DNA of 13,285 nucleotides from an uncultured Bacillota bacterium. GTDB taxonomy: Bacteria > Bacillota > Clostridia > Peptostreptococcales > Anaerovoracaceae. How positions within the stretch are numbered: the stretch's first letter is position 1; each line of letters opens with the position of its first letter. The notes beneath the pieces were generated by a model. It worked only from the letters and a program-made list of their open reading frames with translations. It was not told the DNA's origin and did no database searches. The position numbers and the translations under genes were made by a program. The stretch covers positions 1 to 13,285 of the forward strand of contig CAUDEQ010000052.1 in assembly GCA_958448635.1 (NCBI GenBank). The letters are read 5' to 3'. Shown piece by piece: positions 1 to 6,319 of the stretch.

Positions 1-51
1 TACGTACGGTGGTGTGAGAGGACGGCGGTTAGTCACCGCCTCCTACTCGAT
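1..51 (+). mobile_element. 3' end of a group II intron (end of domain V, all of domain VI), truncated by the window edge
   Basis: Bases 16-48 fold as group II intron domain VI. GAG (16-18) pairs with CTC (46-48), AGG (19-21) with CCT (42-44), and GGCGGT (24-29) with ACCGCC (35-40) around a TAGTC loop. A45 is left as a single bulged A, seven bases from the 3' end, where the lariat branch point belongs. The element ends in AT (50-51), matching the AY consensus of group II 3' splice sites. The leading TACGTACGGTG matches the 3' strand of a domain V helix, whose other half lies outside the window. The intron-encoded reverse transcriptase, if any, would be upstream. The intron sits in the sense orientation, 24 bases past the end of the convergent lipoprotein gene. 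Its class cannot be told from this fragment. Confidence 0.85.
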
Positions 52-75
52 TGATTTCGAATATATATGTTCCTG

Positions 76-1479
76 TTACTGCTGTTCCGCCGTGCTTAAG
101 GTGAGGCTTTCCAGGAAGCTGCATATGTTGGAAAGAGCAGCCTCGCCGTGATGTATATTGCACTGGTAGGAAATCATGTTCAGCGGAGCCTTTGCAGACA
201 ATACATCGCATTCACTGCTTTCAAGGGTGGATTCAAATATGGTCTCCTCGGCACCCAGAGCTTCGGTGAAGTAGGCTGCCAGCGCCTTGTTGTCCTTGGA
301 AGGCCAGGTGGAATTCGTATCGGATATTGAGAAGTCTATATTGCAAAGTCCCGATGTGGTGAGAAAGACCTCTGCCATTTCATTTATTACTGTCTCGTCT
401 ATACTCCTCATGGCAGTCTGAAGATTGAAGGAGCCGTCCGAGGTGGAAACATTGGAGATTTCGGAAAGAGCCACTATCTCTCCGCTTTCCTCATCCTGAA
501 GATATGTACCTGTCTTCAGCGTATACATAAGGCTTATTATATTGTCGCTGGTCTCATTGGAGATAACAGTGGACGGCAGATCGGTGGCTGTAAGGGTATA
601 CACGAAGTTATCCTCAAGCTTTTCGAATCTGTTCTTCATGTTGTTGTAGGAGGATCTGAAACGCTTTTCAAACGATGAGATGTCATTGCTGTCTACGACA
701 ACAACTGCAGTGGCGCTGGTAGGTATATAGCCGTCCTTTGCTTCACAGTTGAAGGAAGCCAACTGGAACAGCTGACCTGAGCTTTTCTCCGATGCCAGCA
801 GGTTGCCGATGACCTCTACGGGATTAGGATAATCCGTATCCTTGATGTTGAATGGATCGTGATAGCCCGATATCCTCATGGTTATTTCGTAAGCATTGGA
901 ATAGTAAGGCTCTGCTGCGGAAAGCTCCGTCGTCATGGAGGCGGTGGCAGCATATGAGCCTGCGGTATAAAGCTCCACATCATCGTTTTGCGTCATGTTG
1001 ATGAAATTATCGTATTCCAGATACTTGGTATCTATGGCAGCTGCTCCTGTGTATTCTCCGTCGTTGGTCTCGGTCACGATCAGAGCGATGTCACCGTGCT
1101 CAAGGGGTCCCAGCAGGGCTGTCAGCGATATGGCAAGGCTCTGGATAGATCTCCCCAGAGAATTTGTATCTATGGAGCACTGGATGGCAGTGGAGCCGGC
1201 TTTATCGGCACCCTCCGTCGCAGGATTCTCGAGAACCATATAGGATTCCTTGTTGGCAGATATGGTTATTTCGTTCTTGCTTGCCCATGAATTGAGATAT
1301 TCAGCCACAAGGTCGTACTGTCCTGTCTCGCCTGAAAAGGTGGCGGACAGCTCCTCGTATGTAGATTCAAGGGAGCTGTTTAGTTCATCTTCTCTATTAA
1401 GCTCTGCTGAACCGCAGCCTGCCAGCAGGGGGGTCAATGCAAATATTGCAATCATAAAAAATACGAAAAACTTCTTCAT
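76..1479 (-). CDS. Secreted lipoprotein with an M20C (PepD-like aminoacyl-histidine dipeptidase) body and degenerate active site
   Basis: 467 aa. Residues 1-21 form a signal peptide (MKKFF, hydrophobic core) ending in lipobox LAGC, so Cys22 should be lipidated and the protein anchored outside the membrane. From about residue 55 to the end it follows the order of PepD-type M20C peptidases as I remember them: PATEG at 86-90, QCSID at 100-104 where peptidases have QGHMD, LGRS at 108-111 for LGAD, TETNDGEYTGA at 136-146 for the EE motif, FINM at 159-162, a lid/dimer-like middle with GYHD (205-208) and YIPTSATAVVVV (251-262), and ECDVL with NMISYQCNIHHGE near the end. Most metal ligands and the catalytic Glu pair are replaced (Ser102, Ser111, Asn139-Asp140, Thr163). 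A substrate- or peptide-binding lipoprotein is more likely than an active peptidase. AAGGAG lies 11 nt before the ATG. No terminator is visible before the intron tail. Confidence 0.8.
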   Translation of the reverse strand: MKKFFVFFMIAIFALTPLLAGCGSAELNREDELNSSLESTYEELSATFSGETGQYDLVAEYLNSWASKNEITISANKESYMVLENPATEGADKAGSTAIQCSIDTNSLGRSIQSLAISLTALLGPLEHGDIALIVTETNDGEYTGAAAIDTKYLEYDNFINMTQNDDVELYTAGSYAATASMTTELSAAEPYYSNAYEITMRISGYHDPFNIKDTDYPNPVEVIGNLLASEKSSGQLFQLASFNCEAKDGYIPTSATAVVVVDSNDISSFEKRFRSSYNNMKNRFEKLEDNFVYTLTATDLPSTVISNETSDNIISLMYTLKTGTYLQDEESGEIVALSEISNVSTSDGSFNLQTAMRSIDETVINEMAEVFLTTSGLCNIDFSISDTNSTWPSKDNKALAAYFTEALGAEETIFESTLESSECDVLSAKAPLNMISYQCNIHHGEAALSNICSFLESLTLSTAEQQ

Positions 1480-1606
1480 ATTTCATATTTCTCCTTGTTT
1501 CCTGATAAATTTATTAATATAATAAACATAATATATAATATAACACATTTATCCGATTAATTGTAGAGATTGAATGAAGTTAAGTCGAAAATATAAGGAG
1601 ACGTTT
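1480..1606. promoter_or_regulatory. AT-rich divergent intergenic region with the promoters of the lipoprotein and GNAT genes
   Basis: This stretch separates divergent starts and is very rich in A and T. On the plus strand TATAAT occurs at 1534-1539, but the hexamer 17 bases upstream (TTATTA) is a poor -35. Several overlapping TATATT/TATTAT words on the minus strand could serve the lipoprotein gene. I cannot choose a single promoter for either direction. Confidence 0.4.
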
Positions 1607-2140
1607 ATGGAAACAAAGAACTTCATAATCAGAGAAACGGAGTTTAACGACTATGAATATTTTGCCGTGTGGGAAAAGGATTCTAAGGTGACCAGATTCC
1701 TTACGTTTGATGAGGACAGGACATATGAAGATGTGGTGACGGAAGCCCTTTACAATAAGTTCAGCAATGAGAGAATGGATTTCACCATAGTGGCAAGGGA
1801 AACGGGAAAGCCTGTGGGAAGGATATATATTTCGCGAATAGACAGGCACAGCGACTCCCTCGATATTACAAAGTTCTATATAGGAGAGCCAAGCCTCTGG
1901 GGCAAGGGGATCGGCAGAGAAATCATGAACGAGCTTCTGGAGTACTGCTTCACTTTCCTCCATATGGAGAGAGTCACTCTCGATTACTATACGGGGAATA
2001 AAAGAGCCTCGACGCTGTATGAGAGCCTTGGCTTCAAGAGTGAGGGCATAGCCAGAAATGCTACGAAAAAGGACGGCAAATATTATGACCTTCATCTGAT
2101 GTCGATGCTAAGGGCGGAATTCTTCGGAGAGAAAAGCTGA
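1607..2140 (+). CDS. GNAT-family N-acetyltransferase (RimJ/RimL-like)
   Basis: 177 aa. The protein opens with the FIIRETEFNDYE strand-helix typical of RimJ/RimL-type GNATs. It carries the acetyl-CoA pyrophosphate-binding motif WGKGIG at residues 98-103, and the NKRAS...LYESLGF block (131-143) that ends the GNAT core. It should transfer an acetyl group from acetyl-CoA to an amine; the acceptor (ribosomal protein N-terminus, antibiotic, polyamine) cannot be read from sequence. I place the start at the ATG at 1607 because AAGGAG (1595-1600) sits 6 nt before it. An in-frame ATG at 1574 would add 11 residues but has no ribosome binding site. It is a single-gene unit ending at a hairpin terminator. 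Confidence 0.88.
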   Translation: METKNFIIRETEFNDYEYFAVWEKDSKVTRFLTFDEDRTYEDVVTEALYNKFSNERMDFTIVARETGKPVGRIYISRIDRHSDSLDITKFYIGEPSLWGKGIGREIMNELLEYCFTFLHMERVTLDYYTGNKRASTLYESLGFKSEGIARNATKKDGKYYDLHLMSMLRAEFFGEKS

Positions 2141-2185
2141 AGCGGCCGGAAAAAAAGGTTTTCATAAAATATGATTATGTATACT

Positions 2186-2215
2186 AAAAGCCTCAATTCT
2201 TAATTTGAGGCTTTT
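2186..2215 (+). terminator. Rho-independent terminator after the GNAT gene
   Basis: Eleven base pairs, AAAAGCCTCAA (2186-2196) with TTGAGGCTTTT (2205-2215), close an 8-nt loop. The T tract is the end of the 3' arm and the A tract opens the 5' arm, so the element could stop transcription in both directions. Confidence 0.8.
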
Positions 2216-2252
2216 ACAATGCAAAAAGACAGATAAAATACATAAATTGATA

Positions 2253-2280
2253 TTGACTGAGCCTGTATTTTGTGTATAAT
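2253..2280 (+). promoter_or_regulatory. Sigma-A-type promoter of nrdDG
   Basis: TTGACT (2253-2258), a 16-nt spacer and a perfect TATAAT (2275-2280). Predicted transcription start is about 2287, giving a leader near 50 nt before the nrdD ATG. Confidence 0.75.
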
Positions 2281-2301
2281 TTTATTTGGAATTATCAAAA
2301 G

Positions 2302-2317
2302 GAACAAGATATAGTGG
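2302..2317 (+). promoter_or_regulatory. Possible NrdR box (one good half-site)
   Basis: The 16-mer matches the NrdR consensus ACACTATATATAGTGT at 11 of 16 positions. The right half, ATATAGTG (2309-2316), is exact and the left half is poor. NrdR represses ribonucleotide reductase operons in many bacteria, usually through two boxes about 31 bp apart. I see no good second box at that spacing. The site lies just downstream of the predicted transcription start, where a repressor could act. Confidence 0.3.
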
Positions 2318-2337
2318 TTGGTTAAGGAGTAAGAACA

Positions 2338-4683
2338 ATGAGCCAGATTAAACAGATCATTAAAAGAGACGGAAGAACGGTGGATTTCGACAGCAATAAA
2401 ATAGCTGAAGCGATCTACAAAGCGGCAGAGGTGCTGGGAGGAAAGGACCATGACACGGCGAATTTCCTGGCAAAGCAGGTAGAGCTTTACCTTACGGAAA
2501 TATGTCACAATGAGATTCCTACAGTTGAGCAGATACAGGATGCGGTAGAGAAGATACTCATCGAGAACGGTCATGCCAGAACAGCGAAGGAATTCATCCT
2601 CTACAGAGCAGAGCGTACCAGAGTAAGAGATATGAATACGCGCCTCATGAAGACGTATGAGGAGCTTACATTTAAAGAAGCGAAGGATAACGATACGAAG
2701 CGTGAAAATGCCAATATAGACGGAGATACTGCCATGGGGACCATGCTCAAGTACGGTTCCGAGGGCGCTAAGCAGTTCTACGAGATGTTCGTGCTGAAGC
2801 CTGAGCATGCCAGAGCTCACAGGGAAGGCGATATACATATCCACGATATGGACTTTCTTACGCTCACCACTACATGCTGTCAGATAGATATAGAGAAGCT
2901 TTTTAAAGGTGGATTCTCCACAGGACACGGCTTCCTGAGAGAGCCCAACGATATTCAGAGCTATGCAGCTCTGGCATGTATAGCAATACAGTCAAACCAG
3001 AACGACCAGCACGGAGGACAGAGCATACCTGATTTTGACTACGGCATGGCCAATGGTGTTAAAAAGACATACAGAAAGCTCTATTGGACGAATCTGGGCA
3101 AGATGCTCAATCTGCTGTTTGATATAGAAGACGGCGTGGAAAAGGTCAAGGCCATCGGCGCTGAGATTATGGAAAAGCACGATATCTATCCGATACTTGC
3201 TGATGATAACAACTACAAAACTATCGAAAGAGAATATCTCAGCGAGATAATAGATGAAAAATATATCGACAAGCTTCAGAAGAAGTCTACCAAGTATGCC
3301 AATGAAGAGATAAGAAGGGCAACATATCAGGCGATGGAAGCATTCGTGCATAATCTCAATACGATGCATTCCAGAGCAGGCGCTCAGATACCGTTCTCAT
3401 CGATCAACTACGGAACGGATACTTCTCCTGAGGGAAGGCTGGTAATCGAAAACATCATGCTGGCCACGGAAGCAGGTCTGGGAAACGGAGAAACAGCCAT
3501 TTTCCCTATACACATTTTCAAGATAAAGGAAGGCGTAAACTACAATCCGGGAGATCCTAACTACGATATGTTCAAGCTGGCGTGCAAGGTATCGGCGAAG
3601 AGACTGTTCCCTAACTTCTCTTTCATTGATGCTCCTTTCAATCTTCAGTACTACAATCCTGAGGACCACAATACAGAAGTATCGTATATGGGATGCAGAA
3701 CCAGGGTAATCGGCAATTACTACGACCCTTCGAGACAGGTTGTCGGAGGAAGGGGAAACCTCAGCTTCACATCGGTAAACCTGCCTAGACTTGCCATAAA
3801 GGCTCACGGAGATATCGATCTGTTCTTTGAAGATCTTGAGAGAAAAGTCGATCTGTGCATAGATCAGCTGATGGAAAGATACAAGATACAGGCTTCAAAG
3901 AAGGTGAAAAATTATCCGTTCCTCATGGGTCAGGGAATATGGCTTGACTCCGACAAGCTGAAGCCGGAGGACTCCGTTGCAGAGGTCCTGAAGCACGGAA
4001 CTCTTACAGTAGGCTTCATAGGTCTTGCAGAGTGTCTCAAGGCTCTCATCGGAAGCCATCATGGAGAATCTGCAGAGGCTCAGAGGCTGGGTCTTGAGAT
4101 AATAGGCTTTATGAGAAAGAAGATGGACGATGCTACCAAGAAGACGGGCTTCAACTATACGCTCATCGCAACTCCTGCAGAGGGACTTTCAGGAAGATTC
4201 GTAAGGATAGACAGAAAGAAATACGGCGTCATCGAAGGCGTTACAGACAGAGAATACTACACCAACTCCTTCCATGTACCTGTATATTACAATATCAACG
4301 CATTTGACAAGATCAAGCTGGAAGCGCCATACCATGCTCTCACCAATGCGGGACATATCACATATGTTGAGCTGGACGGAGACCCGTGCAAGAATCTTGA
4401 AGCCTTTGAGCAGGTGGTAAGATGCATGAAGGAAAGCGGAGTAGGATACGGCTCCATCAATCATCCTGTAGACAGAGACCCCGTATGCGGATATACAGGG
4501 ATCATAGACAATGAATGCCCTCACTGTCACAGGACGGAAGCCGACGGAGACCAGGGCTTTGAAAGAATAAGACGTATCACAGGATATCTTGTGGGAACCA
4601 TGGATAACTGGAACGATGCCAAGACAGCTGAGGAAAGAGACAGAGTAAAGCATAGTCTCGGCAGCGAAATGGAAGCTTTATAA
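2338..4683 (+). CDS. nrdD: Anaerobic (class III) ribonucleoside-triphosphate reductase, large subunit
   Basis: 781 aa, full length for the family. NrdD reduces ribonucleotides to deoxyribonucleotides without oxygen, using a glycyl radical. Residues 1-95 or so are an ATP-cone allosteric domain (IIKRDGRTVDFD opening). The catalytic barrel shows HIHDMDFLTLTTTCCQ (167-182), RAGAQIPFSSINYGTD, and YMGCRTRV, whose Cys453 is the likely active-site thiyl cysteine. The C-terminus has RRITGYLVGTMD with Gly749 as the glycyl-radical site. A zinc-finger-like region precedes it: Cys717, Cys727 and Cys730, with Asp714 where many relatives have the first Cys. AAGGAGT lies 7 nt before the ATG. nrdG follows after 15 nt, so the two are co-transcribed and act together. 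Confidence 0.97.
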   Translation: MSQIKQIIKRDGRTVDFDSNKIAEAIYKAAEVLGGKDHDTANFLAKQVELYLTEICHNEIPTVEQIQDAVEKILIENGHARTAKEFILYRAERTRVRDMNTRLMKTYEELTFKEAKDNDTKRENANIDGDTAMGTMLKYGSEGAKQFYEMFVLKPEHARAHREGDIHIHDMDFLTLTTTCCQIDIEKLFKGGFSTGHGFLREPNDIQSYAALACIAIQSNQNDQHGGQSIPDFDYGMANGVKKTYRKLYWTNLGKMLNLLFDIEDGVEKVKAIGAEIMEKHDIYPILADDNNYKTIEREYLSEIIDEKYIDKLQKKSTKYANEEIRRATYQAMEAFVHNLNTMHSRAGAQIPFSSINYGTDTSPEGRLVIENIMLATEAGLGNGETAIFPIHIFKIKEGVNYNPGDPNYDMFKLACKVSAKRLFPNFSFIDAPFNLQYYNPEDHNTEVSYMGCRTRVIGNYYDPSRQVVGGRGNLSFTSVNLPRLAIKAHGDIDLFFEDLERKVDLCIDQLMERYKIQASKKVKNYPFLMGQGIWLDSDKLKPEDSVAEVLKHGTLTVGFIGLAECLKALIGSHHGESAEAQRLGLEIIGFMRKKMDDATKKTGFNYTLIATPAEGLSGRFVRIDRKKYGVIEGVTDREYYTNSFHVPVYYNINAFDKIKLEAPYHALTNAGHITYVELDGDPCKNLEAFEQVVRCMKESGVGYGSINHPVDRDPVCGYTGIIDNECPHCHRTEADGDQGFERIRRITGYLVGTMDNWNDAKTAEERDRVKHSLGSEMEAL

Positions 4684-4698
4684 ACGGAGGCTTTGCAT

Positions 4699-5214
4699 AT
4701 GAAAAAGGCTGATTCCATAAGGATCGCCGGAATAGTGAGAGAATCCATCGTAGACGGCCCCGGTATAAGATTTACGGTCTTTTGCCAGGGCTGTCCTCAT
4801 GGATGTGAGGGATGTCATAATCCGGAAACTCATGATTTTGCCGGCGGATATGATTGCAGTATAGACAGGCTGATGGAGGAAATAGAAAAAAACAAGCTGC
4901 TGGCAGGTGTGACGTTTTCCGGAGGAGAGCCGTTTTGCCAGCCTGAAGGCTTCGTTGAGCTGGGCAGGAGAGTAAGGGAAGCAGGACTCAACATAACGGT
5001 GTTCACGGGATATACACTGGAGCAGCTGGAGGAAATGGCGCAGAGCAGTCCTGCAGTAGGAGAGCTTCTGGAGCTTACCGACATCCTCATAGACGGACTT
5101 TATGTTCAGGATCTGAGGGATCTTACACTCCAATTCAGGGGAAGCAGCAATCAGCGAGTGATCGACATGAACGAAACAAGAAACAGCGGTGAAATTGCCA
5201 TATGGCATGATTGA
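4699..5214 (+). CDS. nrdG: Anaerobic ribonucleotide reductase activating protein (radical SAM)
   Basis: 171 aa. NrdG uses a [4Fe-4S] cluster and S-adenosylmethionine to place the radical on the C-terminal glycine of NrdD. The cluster motif CxxxCxxC is Cys32, Cys36, Cys39 (CPHGCEGC), followed by HNPETHDF. The SAM-binding SGGEP is at 74-78, and VDGPGIRFTVF (18-28) is typical of the family. A TTG at 4693 is in frame, but the ATG at 4699 has GGAGG (4686-4690) 8 nt upstream and is the better start. It follows nrdD as the last gene of the operon. No strong terminator follows; a 5-bp CATGC/GCATG hairpin just after the stop has no T tract. Confidence 0.96.
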   Translation: MKKADSIRIAGIVRESIVDGPGIRFTVFCQGCPHGCEGCHNPETHDFAGGYDCSIDRLMEEIEKNKLLAGVTFSGGEPFCQPEGFVELGRRVREAGLNITVFTGYTLEQLEEMAQSSPAVGELLELTDILIDGLYVQDLRDLTLQFRGSSNQRVIDMNETRNSGEIAIWHD

Positions 5215-5267
5215 TTCACATGCTGAAAAGGCATGACAACAAAATCAACAGGCATGTAAAAAAGTTC

Positions 5268-5296
5268 TTGTGTTTATTTTTTTTGTATGGTATAAT
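5268..5296 (+). promoter_or_regulatory. Promoter of rpmB
   Basis: TTGTGT (5268-5273), a 17-nt spacer and a perfect TATAAT (5291-5296), with the extended -10 dinucleotide TG at 5288-5289. The predicted leader is close to 90 nt. I see no clear riboswitch or L28-like fold in it. Confidence 0.75.
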
Positions 5297-5390
5297 GTCA
5301 TTTGTTCGAATTCGTGAGGATTTGACGATATTTTAACCGAGAAAAATTGCGATAGCTTTTAGATACTATACGTATAAGGAGGTGCGGCAG

Positions 5391-5582
5391 ATGTCAAGAA
5401 AGTGTGAAATTTGCGGAAAAGGTCAGACTTCAGGAAACAATGTTTCCCATTCCAACAGACACACGAGAAGAAAGTGGAATGCTAATATTCAGACTGTAAG
5501 AATCGACGACAACGGAACAGTCAGAAAAGCCAAAGTATGCACTAGATGCTTAAGATCAGGCAAAGTAAACCGTGCCATCTAA
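5391..5582 (+). CDS. rpmB: 50S ribosomal protein bL28
   Basis: 63 aa, normal length. The sequence MSRKCEICGKG...NNVSHSNRHTRRKW is characteristic of bL28. Two cysteine pairs, Cys5/Cys8 and Cys50/Cys53, make it the zinc-binding (C+) form rather than a zinc-independent paralog. The ATG at 5391 has AAGGAGGTG (5376-5384) at proper distance; the in-frame GTG at 5382 overlaps the Shine-Dalgarno sequence and is rejected. It is transcribed alone, with its own promoter and terminator. Proximity to yloU and recG is the usual Firmicutes arrangement. Confidence 0.98.
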   Translation: MSRKCEICGKGQTSGNNVSHSNRHTRRKWNANIQTVRIDDNGTVRKAKVCTRCLRSGKVNRAI

Positions 5583-5606
5583 TTTAAATCAAAAAATAAA
5601 ATTGAC

Positions 5607-5633
5607 GCTCACCATCGGTGAGCTCTTTTTTTT
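5607..5633 (+). terminator. Rho-independent terminator of rpmB
   Basis: GCTCACC (5607-5613) pairs with GGTGAGC (5617-5623) around an ATC loop, followed after TC by eight T residues (5626-5633). Confidence 0.92.
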
Positions 5634-5659
5634 GTGTAAAGGGCACAATAACGATAGAC

Positions 5660-5857
5660 TTATTTTTTTATGAGTATTATTCCGAAGACGACCATGGTGA
5701 TGCTTAAAAGCAAAACCCAGTATTTCATGGGAAGGAACAGCGCAAGGACGGTGATTATGCCGAGAAAAAGCATTGCCGCACCTATTTTTTTATTGCCGCA
5801 TTTTTTTTTGGGCTTATGCTTGTGCGGCGGGCAGCATCTCTGTCCGTATTTGTTCAT
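5660..5857 (-). CDS. Small two-helix membrane protein of unknown function
   Basis: 65 aa. A short basic N-terminus with three Cys and two His (RCCPPHKHKPKKKCGNKK, residues 7-24) is followed by two hydrophobic segments, about residues 26-43 and 46-63, split by MKY, and a Lys-Lys end. The positive-inside rule puts both ends in the cytoplasm as a hairpin. The Cys/His cluster could bind metal, but no known site pattern is evident. GAGGTG (5865-5870 on the minus strand) lies 7 nt before the ATG, which supports translation. It is convergent with rpmB and divergent from yloU. I do not recognise a family. Confidence 0.65.
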   Translation of the reverse strand: MNKYGQRCCPPHKHKPKKKCGNKKIGAAMLFLGIITVLALFLPMKYWVLLLSITMVVFGIILIKK

Positions 5858-5898
5858 ATGTATTCACCTCATGATCATACTATGAAAAATCATTGGGA

Positions 5899-5928
5899 TT
5901 GTGTGTCAGGAGTATAGTGTGATAAAAT
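5899..5928 (+). promoter_or_regulatory. Promoter of yloU-recG
   Basis: TTGTGT (5899-5904), an 18-nt spacer and TAAAAT (5923-5928), with TG at 5920-5921 forming an extended -10. It lies 35 nt before the yloU start. Confidence 0.55.
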
Positions 5929-5962
5929 AAAACAACATATATAAACGGTCAGGAGGCGCATT

Positions 5963-6319
5963 ATGGCTGATATCGAAACAAAATACGGTAAAATTCATTT
6001 TTCACACAGCAACGTGATAACCAGGATCGTGAACAAGGCGGTTGAGAGCTGTGAAGGAAGAGTAATCCTGCAGAATTACAAGGGAGGACTAAATGCCGGC
6101 AGCATAGATATCGTTGAATGTGAAGAGGGATATCAGCTGAAAGTATACGTGGTGATACGGTTCGGCGCCGGTATCAAAAAATGCACTTCGGAGATAATAA
6201 ACAGTATATACGAGAATACTGAAAAAATACTTGGCGAAAAGCCGCAGCACGTAACGGTGGTGGTTACGGGAATACTTTCCAGAAACATCGCCAGAAGACA
6301 TATCGAGGTGAGACTCTGA
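5963..6319 (+). CDS. yloU: Asp23/YloU (Gls24) family envelope-stress protein
   Basis: 118 aa, family-typical length. Asp23/YloU proteins are small alpha/beta proteins linked to the cell envelope. The layout fits: N-terminal helix (SHSNVITRIVNKAVESCEG), a variable strand, then LKVYVVIRFGAGIKKCTSEIINSI and a closing VTVVVTGI strand. AGGAGG (5951-5956) lies 6 nt before the ATG. The stop overlaps the recG start (TGATG), so the two are translationally coupled. In B. subtilis and most Firmicutes yloU is followed by yloV (DAK-domain fatty acid kinase subunit FakA), which is absent here. Confidence 0.85.
   Translation: MADIETKYGKIHFSHSNVITRIVNKAVESCEGRVILQNYKGGLNAGSIDIVECEEGYQLKVYVVIRFGAGIKKCTSEIINSIYENTEKILGEKPQHVTVVVTGILSRNIARRHIEVRL

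Noticed and set aside
1580..2095. Long open frame opposite the GNAT gene, and similar long opposite-strand frames across nrdD, nrdG, recG and tmcAL
   Set aside because: They lie wholly within well-supported genes on the other strand, have no recognisable domains, and follow from codon usage of those genes.
5219..5235. Hairpin CATGC/GCATG after nrdG as a terminator
   Set aside because: The stem is only 5 bp and no T tract follows.
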